The notes: generated by a model not told the origin, from the sequence alone. A stretch of 18,089 nucleotides of DNA from HGM04593 sp045613945 (GCA_045613945.1 JAZLBZ010000045.1:1-18089); one strand, 5' to 3'; shown: positions 1 to 8,899, numbered from the stretch's first letter. Numbers and translations: made by a program.

Positions 1-3
1 GAA

Positions 4-67
4 TTATAATGCGTCAGTAGAAAATCAATGTGTGAACTATTATTGAGGGTCAGTTATAGTGCGTCAG
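4..67. repeat. 14-bp imperfect direct repeat around the alkD-like stop codon
   Basis: TTATAATGCGTCAG at 4-17 recurs as TTATAGTGCGTCAG at 54-67, 50 bases apart. The second copy holds the last codons and the stop codon of the DNA alkylation repair gene read on the minus strand. The outer copy lies just beyond the gene. It may be a small duplication or chance. I see no terminator hairpin between them. Confidence 0.3.
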
Positions 68-866
68 CGTTGCGTGTGCGTAGCGACTCGCGAGCCTTGC
101 GTGTGTATAGTCTTATGACATCGGCAGGCAGGCGCGAAGAGCGTGCGTATACCCTTGTCTGTTCTGGGAACTTTGCCAGTGCTGTTGCCAGCAGCCAGGC
201 CACTCCCATGCGCACATAGTAGGGCGCATTGCCCTGTACTGTGCCTTGCTGTGCGGTAGCGGGCTTCCCTTTTACACTCCTGTATCTTGATTCTATGCTG
301 TCAAGTTCTATTTTGTCAATCTCTTCAAAGACCATTGGCAGCCACTCCTCGTTGAGCAGATAGGTCATTGAGACAACAATGGCAAAGCGCACCTCGAACT
401 CCTGAGTGGAGCGAAAATATGGCTGTATGAAATTCCATAGCATACTCTTGTCGGTGCGCGCCATCCATTTTGCATTGGCGCAGAATGTGTCGCACACTGC
501 CCAGTTGTCGAGCACCGGGATATAGTTCTTGAGCATAGCAAGGCGCTTTTCAAGCGGGCACTTTTCCTGGTTGACCAGAAAACCCCAAATGACCGTTTCT
601 TCGTAGCACAGGCTTTCGTTTGGGGCGGCTTCAAAGCAACTGATGATGCCGGCGCCATTACTGCAGGCAGTGCCTGCTCCATCGCTTGACAGTGCCGGGT
701 ACCCCTCGCGCGATAGTTGCCTTGCAATCTGTTTCATCTGCGGTGTGTGCAGTCCCAGGACACGCCTGGCGGGCAGTGCGTTTACAACGCGCAGGTGCCC
801 CTCCCTGTAACGGGCATCGTTCCTGAACCGCTCGCACACCAGTGGTGTCAATAAATGTTCAATCAT
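54..866 (-). CDS. DNA alkylation repair protein (AlkD-like HEAT-repeat glycosylase)
   Basis: Encodes 270 residues from the ATG at 866. A longer frame reaches 950 but would run into the preceding gene, whereas this start lies 4 bases after that gene's stop. The family (AlkD/AlkC, HEAT-like helical repeats) excises N3- and N7-alkylated purines. Family hallmarks are the conserved segment with D120, N121, W122 and C125, D126, and the helix at 216-234 with YYVRMGVAWLL followed by AKFP. Two low-complexity insertions, about 60-85 and 194-214, are rich in Gly, Ala, Ser and Gln and make the protein somewhat longer than a typical AlkD of about 235 residues. It is the last gene of the minus-strand operon. 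The family call is firm; substrate preference is not visible. Confidence 0.88.
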   Translation of the reverse strand: MIEHLLTPLVCERFRNDARYREGHLRVVNALPARRVLGLHTPQMKQIARQLSREGYPALSSDGAGTACSNGAGIISCFEAAPNESLCYEETVIWGFLVNQEKCPLEKRLAMLKNYIPVLDNWAVCDTFCANAKWMARTDKSMLWNFIQPYFRSTQEFEVRFAIVVSMTYLLNEEWLPMVFEEIDKIELDSIESRYRSVKGKPATAQQGTVQGNAPYYVRMGVAWLLATALAKFPEQTRVYARSSRLPADVIRLYTRKARESLRTRNADAL

Positions 867-870
867 GATT

Positions 871-1863
871 TTAGAAAACCTTGTGTGGGTATAGCGGCAA
901 CTCCTTGCAAATCTCCTGTGCAACTCCAATGCAGCGCAGTGACTCGGCAAACTGCTGTGGTGTGCGTGCCCCCACCAGCACCGATGTTACGCCCTCCTGT
1001 GCAAGCACCCATGCAAGCGACATTGTGGCAAGCGACTCGCCGCGTTCGACGGCTATTCTGTTGAGAGTGTTCAAGTATTCCTGCAGTTGCGGCGTGAGTT
1101 TCTCCTGTTGCAGTGAGCCGCCTCGTGCCATGCGCGAATCGCCTGGAATGCCGTTCAGGTAACGCGATGTCAGCAGTCCCTGTGCCAGTGCCGAGAAGGA
1201 GATGAAACCAATTCCCTCGGCCTTGCAGTATGCCGGCACTCCCTCATCCTGTACAGCCCTGTCGAGCAGGTTTAGGCGCCCCTGGAATATCAGCGGCGGC
1301 ACTCCCTGCTTGCGCAGGAATGCGTTGGCATACTTGAGCGCTTCAAGTGGCCAGCGCGATATACCGATGTAGAGTGCCTTGCCTGCGCGTACAATGTCTA
1401 CAAGTGTCTGCAGCGTTTCGTCGAGCGGTGTAACAGGGTCATAACGGTGAATATAAAAGAGATCAACGTAGTCGAGCCGCATGCGCCCCAGGCTCTGGTC
1501 AAGGCTTGCCATCAGGTGTTTGCGTGAGCCCCAACTGCCATAAGGCCCCTGCCACATATCATAACCCGCCTTGCTGGCTATGAAAAGCTCATCGCGGTGG
1601 GCAGTAAAGTCTTCCTTCAGCATGCGGCCAAGCAACTCCTCGGCAGCGCCCGGTGGCGGGCCATAGTTGTTGGCAAGGTCAAAGTGGGTAACACCGTTGT
1701 CAAATGCCAGGCGTGCTATTGCGCGGGCATTGTCGTATGATGCATCGGCGCCGAAATTCTGCCAGAAACCGAGACTCACTTTGGACAGCAGCACGCCGCT
1801 GTTGCCGCAACGGCGGTAGATATCTGCATCGTATCGGGTAGCAGAGGCTATGTATTCTTTCAT
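871..1863 (-). CDS. gpr: Aldo/keto reductase, L-glyceraldehyde-3-phosphate reductase type (Gpr/YghZ-like)
   Basis: Encodes 330 residues, the usual length of E. coli YghZ/Gpr, which it resembles along its length. The catalytic tetrad of NADPH-dependent aldo/keto reductases is visible: D62 and Y67 in FDLANNYGPPPG, K98 in SKAGYDMW and H139 in YIHRYD. The C-terminal cofactor-binding region with SVLVGARTPQQ is present, as is AQGLLTSRYLNGIPGDSRM, typical of this subfamily. YghZ-type enzymes reduce L-glyceraldehyde 3-phosphate and methylglyoxal, so a detoxification role is expected; the physiological substrate here is inferred. The gene ends 4 bases before the AlkD-like start, implying translational coupling. 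The start ATG at 1863 lies 22 bases after the stop of the phosphodiesterase gene. Confidence 0.93.
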   Translation of the reverse strand: MKEYIASATRYDADIYRRCGNSGVLLSKVSLGFWQNFGADASYDNARAIARLAFDNGVTHFDLANNYGPPPGAAEELLGRMLKEDFTAHRDELFIASKAGYDMWQGPYGSWGSRKHLMASLDQSLGRMRLDYVDLFYIHRYDPVTPLDETLQTLVDIVRAGKALYIGISRWPLEALKYANAFLRKQGVPPLIFQGRLNLLDRAVQDEGVPAYCKAEGIGFISFSALAQGLLTSRYLNGIPGDSRMARGGSLQQEKLTPQLQEYLNTLNRIAVERGESLATMSLAWVLAQEGVTSVLVGARTPQQFAESLRCIGVAQEICKELPLYPHKVF

Positions 1864-1885
1864 GGCTATACGGTCTTTATGTGTG

Positions 1886-2761
1886 TCAGTTCTTCTTGCT
1901 TACAAAGAGATCGGGGCGGTCTGTAATCACGCCTTCCAACTTAATGTCGGGGATTGCGCATGGGTCGTTGAATGTCCATATGCGTGTGCGGAATCCGTTC
2001 TTGTGCAGGTATTCCGATAGTGACTTCGATAGCCCCTTGTGGTAGAAGTTGAATGAGCGTATGTGGCTGTACTTCTGCGGCGAGAAACGGCTGAATGTGC
2101 CATCAAAGATAACTGGAATGCCCAGGAATTTGCAGATGAGCAGTTTCTCGAGATGCAGGGTGCTGTCAAGTGTGTGCAGCGCCTCCAGCACGCTGTCGTC
2201 AAAGGACTGTATCACAGTGTACTTCAAGGCGTCGTGCTGTCTCAGAATCTCCAGCACGCGTTGCTCTATGCCCTTGTTGTTGCCGTTGGTGCGCTTTATC
2301 TCAAGCAACAGTTCTACGCTCCCGTCAATGACATCAAGGACCTCTTCCAGTGTGGGAATCTGCTGCCCTGTCACAGTATTGGTGCCGCCTGTCAGGCGCT
2401 GCCAGCGGCTCTTGCCACGCTCAAGCAGGCGCAGTTCCTTTATCTGCTCAAGAGTCATATCGTTTATTGCGCCGCTGCCGTTTGTGGTGCGGTCGACAGT
2501 GGGGTCGTGGCACACGACGATATGGCCGTCGGCGGTAATGTGTACATCAATCTCAATTGACGACGCTCCGGCGTCAAGACCTTTTCTTATGCACTCAAGT
2601 GAGTTCTCGGCTCCAAGCAGGGCACCTCCTCTGTGTCCTGTTATTGTCAGGCCTTCAACTGTGCTTCTCTTGGGTGTGAACACTCCTCTTGTAAACGATG
2701 CAATCATCCACACCAGTATAATTGCCAATAGCGCTAAAATTATCCAAATCACCTTTTTCAT
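1886..2761 (-). CDS. Membrane-anchored glycerophosphodiester phosphodiesterase (GDPD family)
   Basis: Encodes 291 residues. Residues 4-22 are a hydrophobic N-terminal helix after two lysines, so the enzyme is probably tethered to the inner membrane with its catalytic domain in the periplasm. The GDPD TIM-barrel signature is clear: H43-R44-G45-G46, E52-N53, E70 and D72 (metal ligands, in SSIEIDVHIT) and H85 in VVCHDPTVDRTTNG. The family hydrolyses glycerophosphodiesters to glycerol 3-phosphate and an alcohol (UgpQ/GlpQ reaction). Its ATG overlaps the TGA of the upstream STAND gene (ATGA, 2758-2761), an unusual coupling of a lipid-head-group enzyme to a large NTPase. Exact substrate is unknown. 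Confidence 0.93.
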   Translation of the reverse strand: MKKVIWIILALLAIILVWMIASFTRGVFTPKRSTVEGLTITGHRGGALLGAENSLECIRKGLDAGASSIEIDVHITADGHIVVCHDPTVDRTTNGSGAINDMTLEQIKELRLLERGKSRWQRLTGGTNTVTGQQIPTLEEVLDVIDGSVELLLEIKRTNGNNKGIEQRVLEILRQHDALKYTVIQSFDDSVLEALHTLDSTLHLEKLLICKFLGIPVIFDGTFSRFSPQKYSHIRSFNFYHKGLSKSLSEYLHKNGFRTRIWTFNDPCAIPDIKLEGVITDRPDLFVSKKN

Positions 2762-5700
2762 ACTTTTGCGTTAAACAAATCCTTAAATAATATCCTGATT
2801 ACCTTGTCGAACCATTCAAAGCAGTCTTTTGCTCCCTCGGCGCTCTCCATTGCCTTTATTGAGAAGTTCTCGACGGCTGGCTCGTGCAGCAGCGACCACA
2901 TAAGGAAGTTGCCGAACTTGTGCGTGAAGAGGTCCGACAGTGTCTCGCCGCTGGGGTTGTACGAGAGAATCTGCTCCCTGTACTTTGAGACGCCTGGGAA
3001 TGCCAGGCCTACAATGTCGCGCTTGATAAAACTGTTCACCTCGTCGCCAAAATAGTTCTTGGCGGTGCTTAGCGTGTTGCCAATCAGCGACACAAGTGTC
3101 TGCGTGTAAATGCCGTCGCGCTCTACCTTTACGTTGTCTAGCCCTCCTACCTTCTCATCGGTGTCGTAAGCCTTCATTATGTGCAGCAGCAGGTCGAGTG
3201 CCGTATGTATGTAGCCGAAGTCCGATACCAGTTCCGATATATTCTCTATCAAGTGGAACAGCAGTTGCTTGTCGTTGGTTGCAATTGCGCGGTCAATCAT
3301 GTCATAGAACAGTGGAACGCAGCGCTCATCGCCCTCCAGCGGCTTGCCGTCGCCCGCGTGGGTGCAGTACATCACTGCATACCAGTTGATGACGTTGCGC
3401 TTGTAGAGGCCAAGCGTGTTTGCCTTGTGGCTGTTGCGTGCCTTGAAGAAACCTGTTGTGCGCAGTGTCCACTCCTCGGCCTCGCGTGCGTAGATGTCCA
3501 GTATCTCGCGGTTGAAGGGCGAGTATACGGCGGTCTGGTAGAGGCTGTAGAGCAGTGACATCTGTGTGTAGTCGCGCCACTCGCTTTGGCGGCATTCGTC
3601 GAACACCGTTGTAACCACATCCCGTATATTCTGCCAGCTGGCAACGCCCATAATCACCATAATGCGCTCAAGCACAAAATAACTCATGCTGTCACCGGTT
3701 GTGTAGCCGTCAATTATTGCAGGGTGCATGGCTTTGAACCGGGCCGACATCTCATCCCTGCGCTTCTCTTCCGATGTGTGGCACAGCAGGAATGGCAACA
3801 GGCTGCACATCGCCCTGCGGCTCCACTTGTCATCGCCGGCACTCTTGGGTACAATGCTGTCGTCCCAGAATCCCTGGTACTCTATGATGTTGTTCACGTA
3901 GGCCGACTGGAATGTAAGTTGCTTGCGCATGACAAATTGCAGGAACGGCATCATGACCCTGATGAGCATGAACTTGGCTGTTATGTGACTGAATACCGAG
4001 CGTATGTGCCCAAGAAGAATTGCTACGCGCTCGTGACCGTTCTCTCTCTTTGACAGCAGTGTGTCAATGATGAGCAGCACGGTTAGCCTGACAGCCGTTT
4101 CAAGCAGTGAGACGGCGCTGTTGCGGTTGCGGCGCAATGCAAAGTTGCCTATTAGTGACCTTGAAAGCAGTTTGCCATACATGCGTTCAATTATCTGCTC
4201 GGCAATATTCTGTTTCAGTGGCGAGTCGTCCATCGTGTACTGGCGCACCGACAGGTAGTAGATGTACATCACTGCGTCGTTCTTCACCTCCACAATAGGC
4301 TCGTCCATCAGTCTCCACAATAGGCGGTAGGGGTCGGCAGTGTACAGCCCCTCGTTGAAATAGTCGGTCGTGAACAGTCCGTTCAGGGTGGCGATGGTTG
4401 CATTCTTGCGCAGCCTTATCACTGGCAGCAGCGCTGCATGCAGCTCTTTGTGGCGCTCAATAATCTGCTCAGTTGCCTTGTTGCTGTCTATCAGTTTGGT
4501 TATCTGGTTGAACTCCTCGGTTAGCGCCTTGCCATTCTCAACCTCGGTGCCCAGCAGCATGTCTATGAGTCCAAAGGCATGCTCCTCGTAGTTCTCGGCA
4601 ATGAGCGTGTTGCTCAGTTCGCCCACAAGCAGCGTTGCCTCGTAGTTGTCGGCATGGTCGCGCATCATTGAGATTATGGTGCTGAAATCATTCGTGCGCA
4701 GCACGTCAATGGCCAGTGCGTTGCGCATTGCGCCCATGTACACAACGCTGCCGGCGCCCTTTGTCAGGTGGCGCATGTATGCCTCGGGTGCTATTGGTGC
4801 TGTCATCTCGCCGTTGCTGCACTCCCTGGCAACGAACACGCGCGCCATAGCATACTCTAGGAATCTTTCATATATGAACTGCACCTGGCGCTCTGTTCCG
4901 TCGGTCGACTCGGCGATGCGCAGCACCGGGCGCTCGGGCTTGTTGATGAGTTCGGCATATGCCACTGAAATCCCGTCGCGCTTGTAGATGAGCGTAGCCA
5001 ACTGGTGCAGCGGCGCATCGGGGTTGTCTAGCGCCTGCTTCAGTGCAGTCTCCGATATGCTGTCGGCCGCCACGCCGCGCTCATATTCGTTGAGCAGATG
5101 CTGTGCCATGAGTTCAATGATGCGGCACTGCTTGTTGCCGGCGTATGATGTTGCGATGTCGTTGAACATCCTGTTGAAAAGTGCAACGGATGTAAAGTCC
5201 TTGCTCTGTCCGGGCAGGGGTTTGCAAAGGTAGTTTGTGCAGGCGACCTTCAGGATAAGCGGGTCCTTGAGGCGAATCCTTGCCGTTGGAGTGAGCGCCT
5301 GGAAGTCGGTCTCCATCTGGTAGAGTTCCCTGTATATGCCGTACGCCTTTTCAAGTTCTTCGGTGGTGAAGCCCTTGATGGCGGTCTGTCTGCTGTCCTC
5401 GAGTGCAAAGGTGAACTGCATGTATTGCTGTGAAGGGCGGCTGAGCGCGTGCTTCCATGTATAACTGCGGCATGTTGCCACAACCTTTATGCGGCTGTAC
5501 TTCTCTGCTGCGAATATTCTGGTAATGGCATTGTAGAGCGCCACCACGCCCATCTGCTGCTCGTCGTCCTTGTAGTGCAGGCACTCGTTTATGGCGTCGA
5601 AGAAGATGTATACATACTCATTGCTCTGCACTGCCTTTTCGTGCAGGCTATCTATGAGGCGTGCAACGTCCTTGCGGGGCGAGTATCCAAAGATGCTCTT

Positions 5701-6897
5701 CAGGCGGTTCTCCAGTGTCTCGGCGGCAAAGTCTGTGCTCGAGAATATCAGCACGCACTTGCCTGCCTCAATCAGTTGCTCAGTCCAGTAGCACAGTTGG
5801 TTGGTCTTGCCCTGGCCGGCCTCGCCAAGTATAGGGAACAGGATTGCGTCGCTGCCGTAAAACGCCTCTAGTGCCGATGATATCTGCTTGCGGTTTACGA
5901 ACAGTTCGCGGTTGTACTTCTTCTCGCGGTAGATGCGTGAGAGGAAACGCCCCGACTCGCTCTGTGCCAACGATGTCATCTGCTCCCAGTTAAGGTCCTT
6001 TGAAATGTCAAAGTGTGGCAGTGCCTGCTGCAGCAGGGCGTCAAAGGCGTCGTTGTGGCTGTCGTCGTTCAGCGTTACTGCATCCACGTTCGATGATGTA
6101 TAACTTATGCTCTCCTCCTTCAGTGTCTGGAACACGTATACATATCCCTTTTCGTTGACAAACGCCAGGGGGTAGAGGTCGGTGGTCTTGCCGTTGTGGC
6201 TTATGTAGTAGTGTGCTACCTCGTCGCCGCCTGTAGGGGTGCTGCTCTCACTGGGCTCAAATCCCTTGTTGTTGAGCCTTTGGCCTGCTGTGGGAATGGA
6301 GTGGAACTGGTATTCGCATAGCGGCTCTACGGCCTTCAGTATGGTAAGTATTCTTGGTTCGAGAGTGTAGATGACGTCTCGGTATATGTTCTCGGATAGT
6401 GTGGTACTGTGGCCTCTGTATTCGTTGCGCACCTGTACTACGCTTGGTTCGCGCTTGTCGTTGCTCAGCACGCAACTCTGCTTGCGCAGCAGCGTGGCAG
6501 TGAGCGATGCCACCAGCCCGTCGCCTTCCATGCGCTCCTTTGCAATGAGGAGCAGTGGCGTCAGTATGTCGTTTATCCAGTCGCCGAGCGACAGCGGGCG
6601 CTTGTTGTCAATCTTGTGTATTACTTTTGCCACACGCCTTTGCTCCAATGGCAGTTCCCGCTCGGTCTCTATCAGGCGGGCAAGCAGTATTGCCGAGATA
6701 TACTGTGTGGATATCTCTATGAAGTCGAGCGCATAGTTCATTGCTTTGCTGTATTCGTTGGCGGAAATGTGGTCAAACATCCGCTTGACGGGAGCTGCAA
6801 GAGTATAAGGCAATGAATTGATACTCTTGTCAATAAGAGTGTCGGCTGCCTGTTGTTCCTGCGGGAGTGTTTCCCTGAGATAGACGTAACGGCTCAT
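2758..6897 (-). CDS. Very large STAND/NACHT-like P-loop NTPase, possible N-terminal HEPN motif
   Basis: Encodes 1379 residues. The centre is a STAND/NACHT-type NTPase: Walker A GEAGQGKT at 358-365, Walker B YVYIFFDAINE at 428-438 (D434, E438), a sensor-like VVATCRSYTW at 472-481, a RLKDPLILKVAC segment at 542-553, and FIYERFLEYAMARVFVA at 674-690, resembling the end of NACHT modules. The region before the NTPase is mostly helical and holds RNEYRGH at 157-163, which fits the R-x5-H pattern of HEPN ribonucleases. About 690 C-terminal residues look alpha-helical and may be the sensor. STAND proteins act as signal-triggered oligomerising switches, often in anti-phage defence; that role is inferred. 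It leads the minus-strand operon and is divergent from a two-TM protein gene. No close family is recognised. Confidence 0.85.
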   Translation of the reverse strand: MSRYVYLRETLPQEQQAADTLIDKSINSLPYTLAAPVKRMFDHISANEYSKAMNYALDFIEISTQYISAILLARLIETERELPLEQRRVAKVIHKIDNKRPLSLGDWINDILTPLLLIAKERMEGDGLVASLTATLLRKQSCVLSNDKREPSVVQVRNEYRGHSTTLSENIYRDVIYTLEPRILTILKAVEPLCEYQFHSIPTAGQRLNNKGFEPSESSTPTGGDEVAHYYISHNGKTTDLYPLAFVNEKGYVYVFQTLKEESISYTSSNVDAVTLNDDSHNDAFDALLQQALPHFDISKDLNWEQMTSLAQSESGRFLSRIYREKKYNRELFVNRKQISSALEAFYGSDAILFPILGEAGQGKTNQLCYWTEQLIEAGKCVLIFSSTDFAAETLENRLKSIFGYSPRKDVARLIDSLHEKAVQSNEYVYIFFDAINECLHYKDDEQQMGVVALYNAITRIFAAEKYSRIKVVATCRSYTWKHALSRPSQQYMQFTFALEDSRQTAIKGFTTEELEKAYGIYRELYQMETDFQALTPTARIRLKDPLILKVACTNYLCKPLPGQSKDFTSVALFNRMFNDIATSYAGNKQCRIIELMAQHLLNEYERGVAADSISETALKQALDNPDAPLHQLATLIYKRDGISVAYAELINKPERPVLRIAESTDGTERQVQFIYERFLEYAMARVFVARECSNGEMTAPIAPEAYMRHLTKGAGSVVYMGAMRNALAIDVLRTNDFSTIISMMRDHADNYEATLLVGELSNTLIAENYEEHAFGLIDMLLGTEVENGKALTEEFNQITKLIDSNKATEQIIERHKELHAALLPVIRLRKNATIATLNGLFTTDYFNEGLYTADPYRLLWRLMDEPIVEVKNDAVMYIYYLSVRQYTMDDSPLKQNIAEQIIERMYGKLLSRSLIGNFALRRNRNSAVSLLETAVRLTVLLIIDTLLSKRENGHERVAILLGHIRSVFSHITAKFMLIRVMMPFLQFVMRKQLTFQSAYVNNIIEYQGFWDDSIVPKSAGDDKWSRRAMCSLLPFLLCHTSEEKRRDEMSARFKAMHPAIIDGYTTGDSMSYFVLERIMVIMGVASWQNIRDVVTTVFDECRQSEWRDYTQMSLLYSLYQTAVYSPFNREILDIYAREAEEWTLRTTGFFKARNSHKANTLGLYKRNVINWYAVMYCTHAGDGKPLEGDERCVPLFYDMIDRAIATNDKQLLFHLIENISELVSDFGYIHTALDLLLHIMKAYDTDEKVGGLDNVKVERDGIYTQTLVSLIGNTLSTAKNYFGDEVNSFIKRDIVGLAFPGVSKYREQILSYNPSGETLSDLFTHKFGNFLMWSLLHEPAVENFSIKAMESAEGAKDCFEWFDKVIRILFKDLFNAKV

Positions 6898-7106
6898 AAG
6901 TAATAGCTTTTTACAAAAATAGTAACAAATGGGCTAGTAATATGAGATTTGCCTCAATATTTTTCATTGCATACAGAGAATCTCTCCCTGTTTTATCCCA
7001 AATGTACGAATATTATGGTATATGTGTATGATAATATCCAAAAAAAAGATATTAACTTTGTGATGTTGGCAATCAATAAATTAGGACTGTTTGTAAAAAT
7101 CTTACT
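6898..7106. promoter_or_regulatory. Divergent intergenic region between the STAND gene and the two-TM gene
   Basis: These 209 bases are AT-rich and must hold both divergent promoters. On the plus strand TAACTTTG at 7053-7060 fits the Bacteroidetes -7 element TAnnTTTG and would start transcripts about 40 bases before the ATG at 7107; no clear TTTG lies at the -33 distance. On the minus strand TATTTTTG (complement of 6914-6921) fits the same element, close to the STAND start, without a good -33 partner. A weak 7-bp inverted repeat (ATATTAT 7010-7016, ATAATAT 7031-7037) is present. Confidence 0.45.
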
Positions 7107-8366
7107 ATGAAATATACCGGTTTTCTGTGTGGCGCCTTCTCTGTGAACGGCACAGTGCAGGCAGATAACGGCTGGCGCAGCGTTACGGTTGATGACGCTA
7201 TGCGCGCTGTCAGCAGCAAGTTCTACTATCCCGAATTTGTCGATTTTTGCTTTGGGGCAAACATCAACTCCATTCACAGGCTTGTGATGGATGTAAAGCA
7301 AAAAGTGGCTATAACGGTGGGGCGTGCCGCTACGCAGCGCGAGGTGGATGTCTTTATTCCCGAGATTATGTTCTATCAGGCACCCTTTGGCCTAGCACTT
7401 TTTGCCGTGCGTGTGGATATTGATGCCTGCAACAATGATATCACAGCGGTGATTTCGCGCCTTCGCTCAATAGACAGCGTTGCCGATGGCAATGCATCCT
7501 TTGCCTCTTTGGTCCTTGACCCGCTCATGAAACTCTATCGCAAGCATGCCAGGTCTGCCGCCGATGTCGCAGGCAGGGAGAACAAGGAGTGCTATGCCCG
7601 TCTTGTAGAGTATGGAAACAAACTCAAGGCGTTCCAGATTGCCGTAGTCGAGGGCTGCGAGTGGAACAGTGAGACTGCCGACAACCTGCTCTATGAACTT
7701 GGAACCCTTGCACCAATTGGGTCATATAACCCCGAGGACGACTACTCATCATCAAAGGAGTATTTCGACAGCATAATGAAGGATGGCAAGGTCTCTGTCT
7801 TTAACAACTGGAAAGCGCTGGCCCTTTTTGACACCTTTACAATGTTTGGGCACGATATCTCGGAGAGCACAATCGCTAATTGGGTTGAGAACTACTTTGG
7901 AATGCTTTATATCAGCGAACTCTTTGTCAAGTTCTATCTCTTTCGTCTTAACAACGATTTCCGCATCAATCATAAGGGTGCCGACAAGTTGCTTGAACAG
8001 TTCGATGACTTTGAGTACGGCTGCTGGTTCGACAATGTATCTTACAACTTCCTGCCCCGCATCATACATCACTCAATGGAGCAAGGGCTTGAGGTCCTTT
8101 CCGAGAAACAACTCCTTTACCAGATGATTGCCCAGCAGAAGAACCGCCGCGAGGAGCGCGACAACCAACGAATGAACAACCTGCTGTTCTACCTCACGCT
8201 GCTCACCACCTTCTCAATGGTGTGGGATGCCAGTTCGCTGTTCAATGAGATGTACCCCTATGAAACCTATATAGGGTCAAGCATGGTGGGATTCCGCGTT
8301 GTCTCCTATGCACTTATGCTGATAGTGCTTGTCCTTATAATGACGGCACGCTTCAAACGCAAGTAG
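7107..8366 (+). CDS. Unrecognised protein with two C-terminal TM helices, CorA-like topology
   Basis: Encodes 419 residues and I do not recognise the family. About 350 soluble residues come first, mixed alpha/beta at the start (a beta-rich stretch around 65-105), then helical. A charged run (QQKNRREERDNQRMNN, 343-358) leads directly into two hydrophobic helices at about 357-375 and 394-414, and the chain ends with RFKRK. A long cytoplasmic part, a charged helix and a C-terminal hairpin of two TMs resemble CorA/ZntB transporters. The CorA GMN motif is absent from the TM1-TM2 loop, so magnesium transport cannot be claimed. It is divergent from the STAND NTPase and may be its membrane partner or effector. 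A TAACTTTG promoter element lies at 7053-7060. Confidence 0.8.
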   Translation: MKYTGFLCGAFSVNGTVQADNGWRSVTVDDAMRAVSSKFYYPEFVDFCFGANINSIHRLVMDVKQKVAITVGRAATQREVDVFIPEIMFYQAPFGLALFAVRVDIDACNNDITAVISRLRSIDSVADGNASFASLVLDPLMKLYRKHARSAADVAGRENKECYARLVEYGNKLKAFQIAVVEGCEWNSETADNLLYELGTLAPIGSYNPEDDYSSSKEYFDSIMKDGKVSVFNNWKALALFDTFTMFGHDISESTIANWVENYFGMLYISELFVKFYLFRLNNDFRINHKGADKLLEQFDDFEYGCWFDNVSYNFLPRIIHHSMEQGLEVLSEKQLLYQMIAQQKNRREERDNQRMNNLLFYLTLLTTFSMVWDASSLFNEMYPYETYIGSSMVGFRVVSYALMLIVLVLIMTARFKRK

Positions 8367-8428
8367 CATGCGCATTTATGGCAGACTTTATGTGCAGGCG
8401 TTGTTGAGTGCTGCGTAGGTGTGGCCTG

Positions 8429-8734
8429 TTACAAACCTTCCCGCTCCTTTTCCAGTAACTTGCGCTTGCGCTCAATCATCTCTCCATCGCGCTTGCCAAA
8501 GTAACCGCCTATTGACCCACCGGCGGCTACCACGCGGTGGCATGGAACCTCGGGTGCGAAAGGGTTATGCTTCAATGCCTGCCCCACGGCCTGCGCACTG
8601 CGGCAGCCTATTCGCTGTGCCAGTTCGCCGTATGTGATGGTGGTGCTTGGCGGAACATTCAGCACCTCCATGTACACCCGCCGTTGGAACGGCGTTATTT
8701 CCGTGCACTCTTCCAAGCGTTTGCGTATATCCAT
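8429..8734 (-). CDS. Short O6-alkylguanine-DNA alkyltransferase family protein (MGMT/Ogt C-domain only)
   Basis: Encodes 101 residues from the ATG at 8734; the frame extends upstream to 8878, but that extension is low-quality sequence running through a dispersed repeat. The protein is the catalytic C-terminal domain alone: TPFQRRVYMEVLNVPPSTTI, the helix-turn-helix (36-57), the acceptor site PCHRVV at 64-69 with C65, and GGYFGKR at 77-82. The family transfers alkyl groups from O6-alkylguanine to the cysteine, a one-time reaction. The cysteine is kept, which separates it from ATL proteins (Trp there). The position of the usual Arg finger (RAVG) reads Q48-A-V-G. It lacks the N-terminal domain of full Ogt/MGMT proteins. 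Convergent with the two-TM gene. Confidence 0.85.
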   Translation of the reverse strand: MDIRKRLEECTEITPFQRRVYMEVLNVPPSTTITYGELAQRIGCRSAQAVGQALKHNPFAPEVPCHRVVAAGGSIGGYFGKRDGEMIERKRKLLEKEREGL

Positions 8735-8758
8735 TAATGTTATGTTGTCCCAATTGGT

Positions 8759-8796
8759 GTCATCCCGACGGAGCGTAGCGACGAGGGATCTCTTGT
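8759..8796. repeat. Dispersed intergenic repeat, copy 1
   Basis: Contains GTCATC, then GAGCGTAGCGA and GGATCTCTTG, in the pattern of the short GTCATCCTGAGCGNAGCGAAGGATCTC repeats seen between genes of many Bacteroidetes. A second, diverged copy lies at 8900-8929 in the same intergenic space. It is non-coding, upstream of the short MGMT-family gene. Confidence 0.55.
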
Positions 8797-8899
8797 TGTA
8801 AGTTAAATGAGAAAATGTAAAAATAGTGTAAATTGCCCGACGTGTCAATGATAATCTTGTGAAAATACAGCGTAGCAAAAATTTTTTATCGGTATATGT

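Noticed and set aside
365..727. 120-codon minus-strand frame inside the alkylation repair gene
   Set aside because: It is an out-of-frame shadow; the AlkD-like frame carries the conserved motifs.
2049..6816. Several plus-strand frames of 60 to 240 codons opposite the GDPD and STAND genes
   Set aside because: They are Cys/Ser/Arg-rich antisense shadows of clearly coding minus-strand genes.
7107..8366. CorA magnesium transporter
   Set aside because: The topology is similar but no GMN motif follows TM1, so transporter function is not supported.
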